A DNA stretch of 64,000 nt from Acidobacteriota bacterium (GTDB taxonomy: Bacteria; Acidobacteriota; UBA6911; RPQK01; JAJDTT01), in the NCBI GenBank assembly GCA_028874215.1, contig JAPPLF010000028.1, positions 1 through 64,000 of the forward strand, given 5' to 3'. This document shows, piece after piece, positions 52,866 through 63,534 of this stretch (the first letter of the stretch is position 1; each line of letters starts with the position of its first letter). The notes below the pieces were generated by a model that had not been told where the DNA came from, ran no database searches, and saw nothing but the letters and a program-made list of their open reading frames with translations. The translations under genes were made by a program, and so were the position numbers.

Positions 52866-53771
52866 TCAGTTCTCAATCATCCCGTCCGGATGCCGGCCCG
52901 TGATGAACGCCTGCACGAAGGGGTCGGATGAGGAGTAAAGCGCCTCCAGGTCTCCTTCGAAATGGATACGGCCGTCCTTGAGCAGAATGATCCGGTCGGA
53001 CACGGTGGCCAGACACTGCAGGTCGTGGGTGACCACCACCGAGGTGAGGTTGTTCTGGAGGTTCAGCTTGCGGATCAGGCGGGACAGCGTCTTGCCGATC
53101 ATGGGGTCCACCCCCGTGGTGGGCTCGTCGTAAAGGATCGCCTCAGGATTGGTGGCGATGGCGCGAGCGATCGCCACCTGCTTCTTGGAGCCCAAGCTCA
53201 ACTCGTCGTACTCCTGGTCTCCCATCCCTTCCAGCTCCACGGCGTCCAACAACTCTTCGACACGCCGGTCGATCTGCTCCTCGTCCGCCATGCCCCGTTC
53301 CCGCAAGGGAAAGGCGATGTTCTCGCCCACGCTGAGAAAATCGAAGACGGCGCCGCTTTGGAAGACGTAGGAGACCCGTCTGCGAACGTCCAGCAGGTCA
53401 CTTTCACTCATCTCTTCCAGACTCCGGCCCTTGAAACGAATTTCGCCCTGGTCCGGCCAGAGCAACCCGACGATGAGCTGGAGCATGACGCTCTTGCCGC
53501 CCCCGCTCATCCCCAGGATCCCCAGGGTTTCGGCGCGTTGGATCTTCAAGCTCACCCGGTTCAGGACTTTCTGTGAGCCAAAGGATTTGTAGACGTCGTT
53601 CAACTCGATGAGGGGGAGGGAGGACTCCTGCGGCGCCGGCTCGGAAGGACTCGAGGCGACGCCAGCGGAAACGGTCCGTGCCCACCGGCGCCTTCTGATC
53701 GCCAGGATCAGCAAAGCGAGAGCCAGCGCCAGAAGGCTGCAGACAAGAACAAGAAGGGGGCTGTTGAACAT
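52866..53771 (-). CDS. MlaF-like ABC transporter ATPase with an N-terminal membrane anchor
   Basis: The 301-residue ATPase starts with a hydrophobic helix (about 5-25) and an Arg-rich turn, unusual for an ATPase subunit. The nucleotide domain follows: Walker A at 87-94 (GMSGGGKS), Q-loop 'VFQSGAVFDFLSVGENIAFPL', and Walker B 'AILYDEP' at 211-217. The signature reads LSLGS (191-195) instead of LSGGx. The Q-loop sequence is that of the MlaF/Ttg2A family, which moves phospholipids between membranes. The MlaE and MlaD partners are not in the window. It is convergent with hisF, 1 base away. Confidence 0.82.
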   Translation of the reverse strand: MFNSPLLVLVCSLLALALALLILAIRRRRWARTVSAGVASSPSEPAPQESSLPLIELNDVYKSFGSQKVLNRVSLKIQRAETLGILGMSGGGKSVMLQLIVGLLWPDQGEIRFKGRSLEEMSESDLLDVRRRVSYVFQSGAVFDFLSVGENIAFPLRERGMADEEQIDRRVEELLDAVELEGMGDQEYDELSLGSKKQVAIARAIATNPEAILYDEPTTGVDPMIGKTLSRLIRKLNLQNNLTSVVVTHDLQCLATVSDRIILLKDGRIHFEGDLEALYSSSDPFVQAFITGRHPDGMIEN

Positions 53772-53884
53772 ATCAGCCCCAGGCCAAAATGGTCACCGTA
53801 TTCAACGGCGTCCGCACAGGCGCGGACGGTGCTGCTTCCCGGTCACATGCTCCCGGCATGCTCCGATTCGGTGCTCGGCGGAAA

Positions 53885-54223
53885 CTAATGGCGGATCTGA
53901 AAGCGGGTCAGCTTTCGCGCCATTTCCCGCTGCTGATCCTGGTCGCAACTGTTGTACAGGTCCAGCCACTCCCGCAGTTCCTTGGGGCTCAAGGCCAGGA
54001 CGTCGCAGACCCACAAGAAGCTTCCCGGATCTTTCTCTTCGGACGAGAACCAATCCAGGGCATCCTGGCGCCAGAGTTTCCATTCTTTGCTGGCAGACTT
54101 CTTGGGAGCTACGATATCTCGGAATGCCTGCAGCAGAATTCCCAGAGCGAGATTCCTGAGGGAGGCATCCGGCTTTCTGGTCTTGGGGTACAAACCCTCG
54201 CTTTCGATTACCGAAGTCTTCAT
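53885..54223 (-). CDS. Conserved hypothetical small protein
   Basis: The 112-residue product starts at the ATG at 54223; a GTG at 54235 would add four residues. It has no signal peptide or membrane helix and is predicted to be helical. 'NLALGILLQAFRDIVAP' (about 25-40), 'WRQDALDWFSSEEKDPGSFLWVCDVLALSP' region and 'LREWLDLY' are the notable parts. The layout (helix, Trp-rich 'DALDWF...FLWVCD', then a short helix) recalls small conserved proteins of many bacteria whose role is unknown. Not adjacent to an obvious partner. Confidence 0.6.
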   Translation of the reverse strand: MKTSVIESEGLYPKTRKPDASLRNLALGILLQAFRDIVAPKKSASKEWKLWRQDALDWFSSEEKDPGSFLWVCDVLALSPKELREWLDLYNSCDQDQQREMARKLTRFQIRH

Positions 54224-54567
54224 TGCTAACGCCACTTTCTATCCAAGCCGCCCGTGGGCGAAACCGCTTCTAATATCTTATTTGATGCAATTTTGAGTAA
54301 AAAAGTTTCGTTATTTCAAATACTCGGGTCGGACCGGGGCAATGGGGCCCGGTGGCTCCCCCTCAATCCGTTAAGACAGCGGGACCTTGATTCGGGTCCC
54401 GCGACCAGCGCCTGCGATTCTACCGATCGGGGGTGACGGGCCGGACGGGGAGCCATGGATGGAATGAAAGCGGGGGGACGTAAAGGGCTTTTCTCCGGCC
54501 GGCTTTCTTCCTTGCTCCCACTTCTTCACCGGCGTGTTAGAATGCCCCCTCCACCAAGGAGGCGAAT
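54224..54567. other. AT-rich intergenic control region upstream of tpx
   Basis: The 344-base gap holds no recognisable gene. Bases 54285-54325 are unusually AT-rich for this window and probably include promoters for one or both flanking genes. A GCGGGACC...GGTCCCGC hairpin with an 8-base loop lies at 54379-54402 without a T-run. Confidence 0.5.
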
Positions 54568-55083
54568 ATGACGGTTGAAAGATCCAATGCAGTGACGCTC
54601 AAAGGCAATCCCTTCACCCTGGTGGGACCTGAACTCGAAGCGGGAAGCCCAGCTCCCGATTTCCAGGCCCTCTCTACCGACCTGACCCCGGTCACACTTT
54701 CCGACACCGGGAATTCCGTGCGCGTGTTCAGCGTGGTCCCCTCGCTGGATACGCCCGTCTGCGACACGCAGACCAGGCGCTTCAACGAGGAAGCAGCGAA
54801 ACTGCCGGGCGTGAAGATCTACACCATCAGCATGGATCTTCCCTTTGCCCAGAGCCGCTGGTGTTCCGCCGCCGGCGTCAAGAACCTCTCCATGCTTTCC
54901 GATCACCGAGAGGCGTCGTTCACGCAGAACTACGGGACCTTGATCAAGGAGTTGCGCTTGGCCAGCCGCGCCCTGTTCGTGGTCGATGCCGAAGGGGTGA
55001 TCCGGCACGTCGAATATGTCGGTGAGGTGACCGAGCAGCCGGACTACGACGCTGCTCTGGACGCCATCGCCGGCGCCGGTTAG
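54568..55083 (+). CDS. tpx: Thiol peroxidase
   Basis: The 171-residue Prx-type protein has the peroxidatic Cys65 in 'PSLDTPVCDTQTRRF' and the resolving Cys99 in 'SRWCSAAG', the classic Tpx pair. The start ATG at 54568 follows AAGGAGG. It reduces hydroperoxides using thioredoxin. It is a single gene with its own control region. Confidence 0.95.
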   Translation: MTVERSNAVTLKGNPFTLVGPELEAGSPAPDFQALSTDLTPVTLSDTGNSVRVFSVVPSLDTPVCDTQTRRFNEEAAKLPGVKIYTISMDLPFAQSRWCSAAGVKNLSMLSDHREASFTQNYGTLIKELRLASRALFVVDAEGVIRHVEYVGEVTEQPDYDAALDAIAGAG

Positions 55084-55130
55084 GCGCGTAGAATTGCGAC
55101 TAGGTTTCCGGACCGCTGCCGCGGTGCCCG

Positions 55131-56780
55131 CTACGGGTTTAGCCGGGGTTTCGAGACTGCGTCGGCCGTCCTCCTGGCCGTGAGATACACGAGTCGCGTC
55201 ACCTTTTCCATCTTGGCGAAATTGAGTTTGTCGACCGTGTCCGAAGTCCGGTGGTAGTCCGGATGGAGTCCGGTGTGGAACAAGGCCGCCGGAACCCCGT
55301 GGGCCAGGAAGGGCCAGTGATCGCTGCGCCGAATCAGGCTCATGGCGTGATCGTCGTAGCGGAAACGCAGCTCCAACCCGACCCGGCGGTTGGCTTCCCG
55401 GACCCGGTCCCGCAGATCGCTGCTTCGGCTGTAGCCCAGGACGTTCACCGAGTTCCGGTTCTGTTTCGCACTCTGCTGCTCCAGGCCCTGAAATCGGCGG
55501 TCCTGGGAGTCGGGGACCTCCTGGTCGCGGCCGATCATGTCCATTTGGAACTTGGCGACGGTCCGTTCCAGGGGATAGGTGGGCCGCGCCACATAGTAGT
55601 AGGAGCCCAGCAAGCCTGATTCTTCGGCGTCCCAACCGGCGAAGAGGACGGAGCGCCGGGGCCCCTGCGTGTTCCGGGCGAAGGCTTCCGCAATTTCCAG
55701 AAGACCCGCCGTGCCGCTGGCATTGTCGTCGGCGCCGTAGTAGACCTCTCCTTGGTCGGCGCCGAGATGGTCAAAATGGGCTCCCACCACCACCACCTCC
55801 TGGTTGAGCCGGGGATCGACTCCCGGGAGAGTGGCCAGGACGTTGCGAACCTCCGTCGTATGGGGCGCCGTTTCCGATTCCAGGCGCGCTTCCACGCCCT
55901 CCAAAACCAGGCTCTGAGGCCGATAGTCCCGATCGATCTTCTGCTGGATTTCCTTCAGAGTCGTTCCCTGCGTTTCCAACATGGAATCCGCCAACTCGGC
56001 GGAGACGTAATGCACCGGGATGGTGACGGCGTCAGACCAGATCTCCAGGGAATGCCGGCGGGTGAGACCCTGCTCGGGCCAGAAGTACCGGGCCAATCGC
56101 TTGAGCCCTCTCCGTTGGGTGTGATGGAGCGCGTGCGGCGCCAGGAGAACGCCGGCAGCCCCCCGTTCCTGAGCCCTGAGGATTTTTTCGCGCGTCAAGC
56201 TGTGCTCGGTGGCGACGACTCCCTGGAAGGGACTCTCCGGATCCTTCTCGCCGGGCTCGTGACGCACCACCATGACGACCCTGTCCCTGACGTCGAGACC
56301 GTCGTAGTCGTCATATCCCAACTCGGGTGCCACGATGCCGTAGCCGGCGAAGACCACCGGGCCGCGGGACGGGCCCCGGGCCGACAGGGGGTCCGGGCAG
56401 AATTCTGAGAACAGCTCGGGCTTCCTTGGGGAAGCGCCGTCCGGTAGCCGGATCTCCAGGGAGTTGCGCTCGCCCAGCTCCATCCGCACCAGCCTGAAGT
56501 GCTGGAAGTAGGAATCCCCGTCACCGGCCGGTTCCAGACCCAACAGTTGGAACCGGTGGGCGAGGTACCGCGACGCGACCCGGCCGAACGGAGATCCGGG
56601 GCGGCGCCCCTGGAGTTCCTCCGAGGCCAGAAACGCGACCGTCGACCTCAGGTCGGATTCGCTGATGCTGGAAACGCCCCCCTCGCCGAGATCGTCGGTG
56701 AGGCCGGCGATACAAAAGGAAATGGCCAGGAGGGAGCCGGTTGCCAGAAGCACCAGATTCGACGCCCGGAATCGGGTCAC
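55131..56780 (-). CDS. M28-family metallopeptidase with PA domain
   Basis: The GTG at 56780 gives 549 residues with a signal peptide (hydrophobic about 9-26); the open frame reaches further into thiC but has no support. A protease-associated domain ('VVFAGYGIVAPELGYDDYDGLDV', 'AGVLLAPHALHH') interrupts the peptidase. Zinc ligands are in 'VVGAHFDHLG', 'YYGADDNASGTAGLLEIA', 'FAGWDAEESGLLGS' and the C-terminal 'HTGLHPDYHRTSDTVDKL'. It is probably an exported aminopeptidase. It is read in the same direction as thiC, 88 bases downstream of it. Confidence 0.9.
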   Translation of the reverse strand: MTRFRASNLVLLATGSLLAISFCIAGLTDDLGEGGVSSISESDLRSTVAFLASEELQGRRPGSPFGRVASRYLAHRFQLLGLEPAGDGDSYFQHFRLVRMELGERNSLEIRLPDGASPRKPELFSEFCPDPLSARGPSRGPVVFAGYGIVAPELGYDDYDGLDVRDRVVMVVRHEPGEKDPESPFQGVVATEHSLTREKILRAQERGAAGVLLAPHALHHTQRRGLKRLARYFWPEQGLTRRHSLEIWSDAVTIPVHYVSAELADSMLETQGTTLKEIQQKIDRDYRPQSLVLEGVEARLESETAPHTTEVRNVLATLPGVDPRLNQEVVVVGAHFDHLGADQGEVYYGADDNASGTAGLLEIAEAFARNTQGPRRSVLFAGWDAEESGLLGSYYYVARPTYPLERTVAKFQMDMIGRDQEVPDSQDRRFQGLEQQSAKQNRNSVNVLGYSRSSDLRDRVREANRRVGLELRFRYDDHAMSLIRRSDHWPFLAHGVPAALFHTGLHPDYHRTSDTVDKLNFAKMEKVTRLVYLTARRTADAVSKPRLNP

Positions 56781-56868
56781 GTTCGAACCAGCCTGGAGAG
56801 GGAGCCGCCCAGGCGCAAGCGGCAAACCCGATGCCCTCGGATGACCACTCGTTCCCGGTGCGCGGCGG

Positions 56869-58907
<2,039 letters not shown>

Positions 58908-59189
58908 GTTTCGGGCCCGCAAGCCGGGACTCGACCGGTCATGTTATCGGAGGGCCGGTGCGCTTTCAAGAGACCGCCGCGGGCGCTAACCGCATAACCT
59001 CCGATTTATCAGTCCTCTGCAAGACGATGACGTCCGCTGGACGGACATGGAGACACGTCTCGTTCGTATTCGTTTCGTCGTCTCCGCTCTTTTGTGACCG
59101 TTTCACTCCATGTATATGATTTTTGTGACCAGGGCCTGGAGGGTCCCGGACAATGGGGCTGGATTTCGGTATTATATTTGAAGCCGACG

Positions 59190-60632
59190 ATGACGCAGCG
59201 TAGCACTCGCCCGCGCCAAAATGCACTCTGGCTCGTCACCCTCGCCATTCTGACCGCATTTCAACTCGGAACCGTCGGCGCCCAGGACCTGGAAGAGTTG
59301 CGCAAGGCCGCCGAAGAGGGAGACGTCGGCGCTCAGTTCAACCTGGGCTTCAGATACGCCACGGGCCGGGGCGTGCCGAGGGACCCTGAGGAGGCCGCGA
59401 ATTGGTATCGAAGAGCGGCCGAACAAGGAGACGCTCTGGCTCAATACAACCTGGGCGTCATGTACGTCACGGGCCGGGGCGTGCCGAGGGATGCCGCCGA
59501 GGCCGCAAAGTGGTACCTGAAGGCGGCGGAGCAGGGAGACGCCCGCGCTCAGTACAACATGGGAGTCAGGTATGCCAACGGCCGGGGTGTGTTGAAGGAT
59601 GCCGCCGAGGCGGCGAAGTGGTACCTGAAAGCTGCCGAGCAGGGCCATGGCCGCGCGCAATACAACCTGGGCGTCATGTACCTCATCGGCCGGGGCGTGG
59701 CGAAGGACCCGGGCGAGGCGGTGAAGTGGTATCTGAAGGCGGCGGAGCAGGGAGACGCCCGGGCCCAATACAACCTTGGGTTCCGGTACGCCAACGGTTG
59801 GGACGTGCCGGAGGACGCCGCCGAGGCGGCGAAGTGGTACCAGATGGCCGCCGAGCAGGGCCACGCCCGCGCGCAACTGTTCCTGGGCGACATGTACTCG
59901 GAAGGCCGCGGCGTGCCGGAGGATGTTGCGGAGGCGGTCAAGTGGTATCGGAGTTCCGCCGAGAAAGGCCAGGCCCGCGCCCAGAACAACCTCGGCGTCA
60001 TGTACGCCAGCGGCCGCGGCGTCTCGAAGGACGACCAGGAAGCCGTGAAGTGGTATCAGATGGCCGCCGATCAGGGAGACGCCGGCGGCCAATTCAACCT
60101 AGGCGACATGTACGCCTCGGGCCGGGGAGTGCCCAAAGATGTGGGCGAAGCCGCGAATTGGTACCGGAAGGCCGCCGAGCAGGGCGAAGCCGGCGCTCAA
60201 TTCAGTCTGGGCGACATGTACTCGGAAGGCCGCGGCGTGCAGGCGGACGCCGGTGAGGCCCTCAAGTGGTTTCGGCGGGCCGCCGAGCGGGGAGACGCCG
60301 GCGCTCAATACAACCTGGGCTTCAGATACGCCAATGGCTGGGGAGTTCCGGAGGACGATCGCGAAGCCGTGACCTGGTACCGGAAAGCCGCACGGCAGGG
60401 CGAGGCCCGGGCCCAAAACAACCTGGGAGTCATGTACGCCAACGGTTGGGGGGTGCCGAAGGACGAGGTTCAGGCCTATGCCTGGATTATCCTGGCCTCG
60501 GAGAATGGCAACGAGAATGCAATCCGGACCAAGAACTGGCTCAGTCCCAAGATGTCCGACGATCAGGTGTCGGAAGCGCAGAAGGTCGCCGCCGGCCTGT
60601 CCCAGCGCATCGAAACCGCGGAACCTGAATAG
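59190..60632 (+). CDS. Sel1-repeat (SLR) secreted protein
   Basis: The ATG at 59190 gives 480 residues with a signal peptide (hydrophobic 13-30, cleavage near VGA|QD); the open frame back to 59094 lacks a ribosome-binding site. The rest consists of 11 Sel1 repeats of 36 residues ('AQYNLGVMY...GRGVPKD...EAAKWYRKAAEQG' units) forming an alpha-alpha superhelix. Such proteins act as exported scaffolds or interaction modules. The repeats are encoded by nearly identical 108-bp units. Confidence 0.92.
   Translation: MTQRSTRPRQNALWLVTLAILTAFQLGTVGAQDLEELRKAAEEGDVGAQFNLGFRYATGRGVPRDPEEAANWYRRAAEQGDALAQYNLGVMYVTGRGVPRDAAEAAKWYLKAAEQGDARAQYNMGVRYANGRGVLKDAAEAAKWYLKAAEQGHGRAQYNLGVMYLIGRGVAKDPGEAVKWYLKAAEQGDARAQYNLGFRYANGWDVPEDAAEAAKWYQMAAEQGHARAQLFLGDMYSEGRGVPEDVAEAVKWYRSSAEKGQARAQNNLGVMYASGRGVSKDDQEAVKWYQMAADQGDAGGQFNLGDMYASGRGVPKDVGEAANWYRKAAEQGEAGAQFSLGDMYSEGRGVQADAGEALKWFRRAAERGDAGAQYNLGFRYANGWGVPEDDREAVTWYRKAARQGEARAQNNLGVMYANGWGVPKDEVQAYAWIILASENGNENAIRTKNWLSPKMSDDQVSEAQKVAAGLSQRIETAEPE
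59317..60509 (+). repeat. 11 tandem 108-bp Sel1 units
   Basis: The coding region holds 11 consecutive units of 108 bases, each coding 36 residues. Conserved blocks such as GCGAAGTGGTA and GCCGAGCAGGG recur with high identity, so recombination between units could change their number. Confidence 0.8.
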
Positions 60633-60701
60633 GGGCTAGACCGCCCCGCACCAATCCGGGTCAAACCCACTGAAATCTCCGTCAGGTCCCGCCTGATTCC
60701 C

Positions 60702-62252
60702 CTACTCGGCTGGCTCGGCCGCTTCGTTGGCCGGATATCCTGGATTGGGAGGATCGAAATATCCGTTCCCGTCGAAATCCACCCAGATAGGATTGGTGAA
60801 GGCGAACGAGCTGAAATGGGAGAACGGCTTCTCCCAGGGGCGGTCGGAGGTGGCCAGCACCAGTAGCCAGGTGTCTTGATCGGCTTTGACCTCGATGTCC
60901 CAATGGTGCCGCGTGCCCTCCGGCGCCTCCTCGGTCGAGAGTGTCTTGAGCACCTTGCCGTTGGCCACGATCTCCACCCGGTCCAGCGGAATCCAGGGGG
61001 CCCTCTGGACATTGACGTGCACCATCACCGAGCCGTCCCGGGCGGTGTGTGTGGAGCCCATCTGGACGCCGTCGTCGACGGTGAAGCGGATGAAGGGGCC
61101 CAGCGAAGCGGATGACGCGCCCCGCTTCAACGCATCGACCACCTCGTAGGGATCGATCTCCCAGGGTTTGTCCGTGTCCGAGAGGACGTAGTTGCGCGGA
61201 TATCCGGGCAACTCGCTGGGATAGCGGTGGGCGTCGGTGTTGCCCACGCCGGTGATGGCGATCCCCCGGTTGAGCAGGCTGTACCAGTCCTTCAGATTCT
61301 GGTCCAGCCTGTGGTTGCGGCCGAATCGAGGATTCTCCCGGTCCTCCAATACGGTGAGTGCGTTGTAGACCTCGACCTGATTGAAGCTGGTCTCGAAGAA
61401 GGGATACTCGATCTCTCCGGTGTCCCGGTTGAGCCGCGTGTTGAAGTAGCCTCCCTTGGTCGTGCCGTACCGGGGATGATTGATCTGCACGATCTCGTCG
61501 CCCGGGTTCTGCCGCATCAGCCGGAGGAATTCTCCCGGAGTATGAATGGAGTAGCGATACGATCGTTCCTGCCACCGGTTCAGCGACATGGGAAAGCTGT
61601 TGAAGTGACCGAACGCCGTGTCTATCTCCGACCCCACCACCGAGGACATGAACCGGCCCAGGTTCAACTCCTCGATGTAGGGAGAATAATCCTTGAGGAT
61701 GTTGTGATCGGTAGCGGTGAGCAGGTCCAGTCCGGCCGCCGCCGAGACGATGGCGCCGTCCCGCATGGCGAACTGGAGGTGCAGGTGGAAATCCGACGAG
61801 ATGAAACCGCTGGTGTCGATGGCCCGGGAGAGGGTGGAGGTGAAATGGGTCCGTTTCCCTTCCAGGATCTCCACCTCCTGGTGGTCCAGGGTGTATTCGA
61901 TGCCGCGGCTCACGTAGACGTCGTACCGGCCCACCGGTATGGTCTTCAGCTCCCGGCCGGAGGCCGTCACCAGGTAGTTCTCGAAGCGTCCCACCACGGG
62001 AGTTTCCGGCCGCCCGTCGGTATGGGCGAAGTAGAGCCTTGATGGGAGGTGGACGCCGGTCAGGTCCTCCAGAACCTCGAACGAGAGTTCACCCACCGGC
62101 TGACCCGTCTCCAGGACGAAGCGCTCGTCCGGGTCGGGTCCCTGGTCGTGTGAGGAGAAGGTCGCGCCCGGATCCTGCAGGAAGAACCAGCAGGCCGCGC
62201 CCGCCAGCAGGAAAGAGACTCGAAACAAGAACTTGGTTGAGAGCTTTTTCAA
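60702..62252 (-). CDS. CehA/McbA family PHP-domain metallohydrolase
   Basis: A TTG at 62252 with a TGGAGGATAACC ribosome-binding site is chosen over the ATG at 62309. The 516-residue product has a signal anchor/signal peptide (about 7-25), a beta-rich N-terminal domain and a PHP-type metal site: 'FHLHLQFAMRDG' (about 165), 'TATDHNIL', 'VGSEIDTAFGHFNSFP', 'INHPRYGTTKGGYF' and 'TGVGNTDAHRYP' in blocks. CehA/McbA enzymes hydrolyse carbaryl-type or other esters; the substrate is unknown. It is convergent with the Sel1 gene. Confidence 0.85.
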   Translation of the reverse strand: MKKLSTKFLFRVSFLLAGAACWFFLQDPGATFSSHDQGPDPDERFVLETGQPVGELSFEVLEDLTGVHLPSRLYFAHTDGRPETPVVGRFENYLVTASGRELKTIPVGRYDVYVSRGIEYTLDHQEVEILEGKRTHFTSTLSRAIDTSGFISSDFHLHLQFAMRDGAIVSAAAGLDLLTATDHNILKDYSPYIEELNLGRFMSSVVGSEIDTAFGHFNSFPMSLNRWQERSYRYSIHTPGEFLRLMRQNPGDEIVQINHPRYGTTKGGYFNTRLNRDTGEIEYPFFETSFNQVEVYNALTVLEDRENPRFGRNHRLDQNLKDWYSLLNRGIAITGVGNTDAHRYPSELPGYPRNYVLSDTDKPWEIDPYEVVDALKRGASSASLGPFIRFTVDDGVQMGSTHTARDGSVMVHVNVQRAPWIPLDRVEIVANGKVLKTLSTEEAPEGTRHHWDIEVKADQDTWLLVLATSDRPWEKPFSHFSSFAFTNPIWVDFDGNGYFDPPNPGYPANEAAEPAE

Positions 62253-62372
62253 GGTTATCCTCCACCAAGAGATTAGGGGCCGGACGGCGGGACTGCAAGA
62301 AGAGACCATGAGAAAAGTGTGTTTTCGCCAAGTCGGGATGGTCTTGGGGCCAACTGAGGGAGACGAAATCCG

Positions 62373-63104
62373 ATGAGTATTCTGGAGAATCAGGTGGCGG
62401 TGGTGACCGGGGCGGGTACAGGCATCGGCCGGGCCGTGGCCGAGACATTCGCCCGGGAGGGCGCCGCGGTGGCTCTGCTCGGGCGGCGGGAGGAGAAACT
62501 ACGGGAGGTGGCCGTCCGGTTGCCGGGAGACCGGGTCCTGACCTGTGCCTGCGACGTCTCGTCACGAGATCAGGTCGACGGCGTTTTCGCACGGATCCGG
62601 GACCGATTGGGGCCCGTGAACCTGCTGGTGAACAATGCCGGGATCAACACCGTCGTGAGAAGTCTGGCTCGGATCGATCCTTCGGATTGGGACCTGGTCG
62701 TGGCAGTCAACCTGACCGGCGCCTTCAATTGCATCCGCGCCGTCCTGCCGGGTATGCAGGAGCTGGGAGGGGGCGTCATCATCAATGTCTCCTCCATTGC
62801 CGGGAAGCGGGCCGCCAAAGTGGCGGGAGTGGCCTACGTGGCCTCCAAGCACGGGATGGTGGGACTGACCCACTCCACCAACCTGGAAGAAGGGGTCCAC
62901 GGGATCCGCTCCACCGTGATCTTTCCCGGCGAGGTGGATACGCCCATCCTGGACGTCCGACCGGAGCCGGTTCCCCGCGAGCGCCGGGAGCGGATCCTTC
63001 GCTCCGAGGACGTGGCGGCTTGCGCCCTGCTGGTGGCCGGGCTTCCGCCGCGAGCCTGCGTTCCTGAAATCGTTATCACACCCATGATTCAGGGCTATGC
63101 TTGA
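62373..63104 (+). CDS. Short-chain dehydrogenase/reductase
   Basis: The 243-residue product has the TGAGTGIG loop (12-19), 'LVNNAGIN', Tyr155 and Lys159 (YVASK), and a proline-rich C-terminal part ending 'VITPMIQGYA'. It is a classical SDR; the substrate is not inferable. It starts a plus-strand group with a cupin and an HpcH/HpaI aldolase. Confidence 0.9.
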   Translation: MSILENQVAVVTGAGTGIGRAVAETFAREGAAVALLGRREEKLREVAVRLPGDRVLTCACDVSSRDQVDGVFARIRDRLGPVNLLVNNAGINTVVRSLARIDPSDWDLVVAVNLTGAFNCIRAVLPGMQELGGGVIINVSSIAGKRAAKVAGVAYVASKHGMVGLTHSTNLEEGVHGIRSTVIFPGEVDTPILDVRPEPVPRERRERILRSEDVAACALLVAGLPPRACVPEIVITPMIQGYA

Positions 63105-63197
63105 CGACTCTTTCCGCCTGCTCGGCGGTGTAGACTGGACCCGCACCGGGGCGGACGTCAGATGAACCACTCGTAAAGACAGCAAAGGGGAGGATCC

Positions 63198-63533
63198 ATG
63201 AAGAAGCATTCGGTCGGTGGAGTTCAGGGAAACGACAGCATTCCGGGCATTCTGCGCAAGACGCTCGCCTTCAACGAGGAAGTCATGCTCTGCCACTTTT
63301 CCATGTCCAAAGGGGCCACCATTCCCCTGCACAATCACCGGGCCAGCCAAGTGGGATACGTGGTCAGCGGATCTCTCAAGTTCGTGGGCAAGGAGGAGTC
63401 GGATACCTTCCTGGCCGAAGGGGGCGATTCCTACGTCTTCGATCCCTACAAGTTTCACGGCTGCCAGGTCCAGGCGGATTCGGAGGTCGTGGAGGTCTTC
63501 TATCCGGTGCGGGACGAGTACAAGGACTCCTGA
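63198..63533 (+). CDS. Cupin-domain protein
   Basis: The 111-residue single-domain cupin shows 'MSKGATIPLHNHRASQVGYVVSGSLKFV' (metal-binding His pair HNH and Gln/Gly pattern) and the second motif 'YKFHGCQVQADSEVVEVF', in pieces. It is preceded by GGGGAGG. It probably binds a metal and a small ligand. It is 1 base from the aldolase gene. Confidence 0.88.
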   Translation: MKKHSVGGVQGNDSIPGILRKTLAFNEEVMLCHFSMSKGATIPLHNHRASQVGYVVSGSLKFVGKEESDTFLAEGGDSYVFDPYKFHGCQVQADSEVVEVFYPVRDEYKDS

Positions 63534-63534
63534 C

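Noticed and set aside
59317-60509. Regular 108-bp repeat as a possible CRISPR array
   Set aside because: Repeat units are coding, contiguous and without unique spacers; they encode Sel1 repeats.
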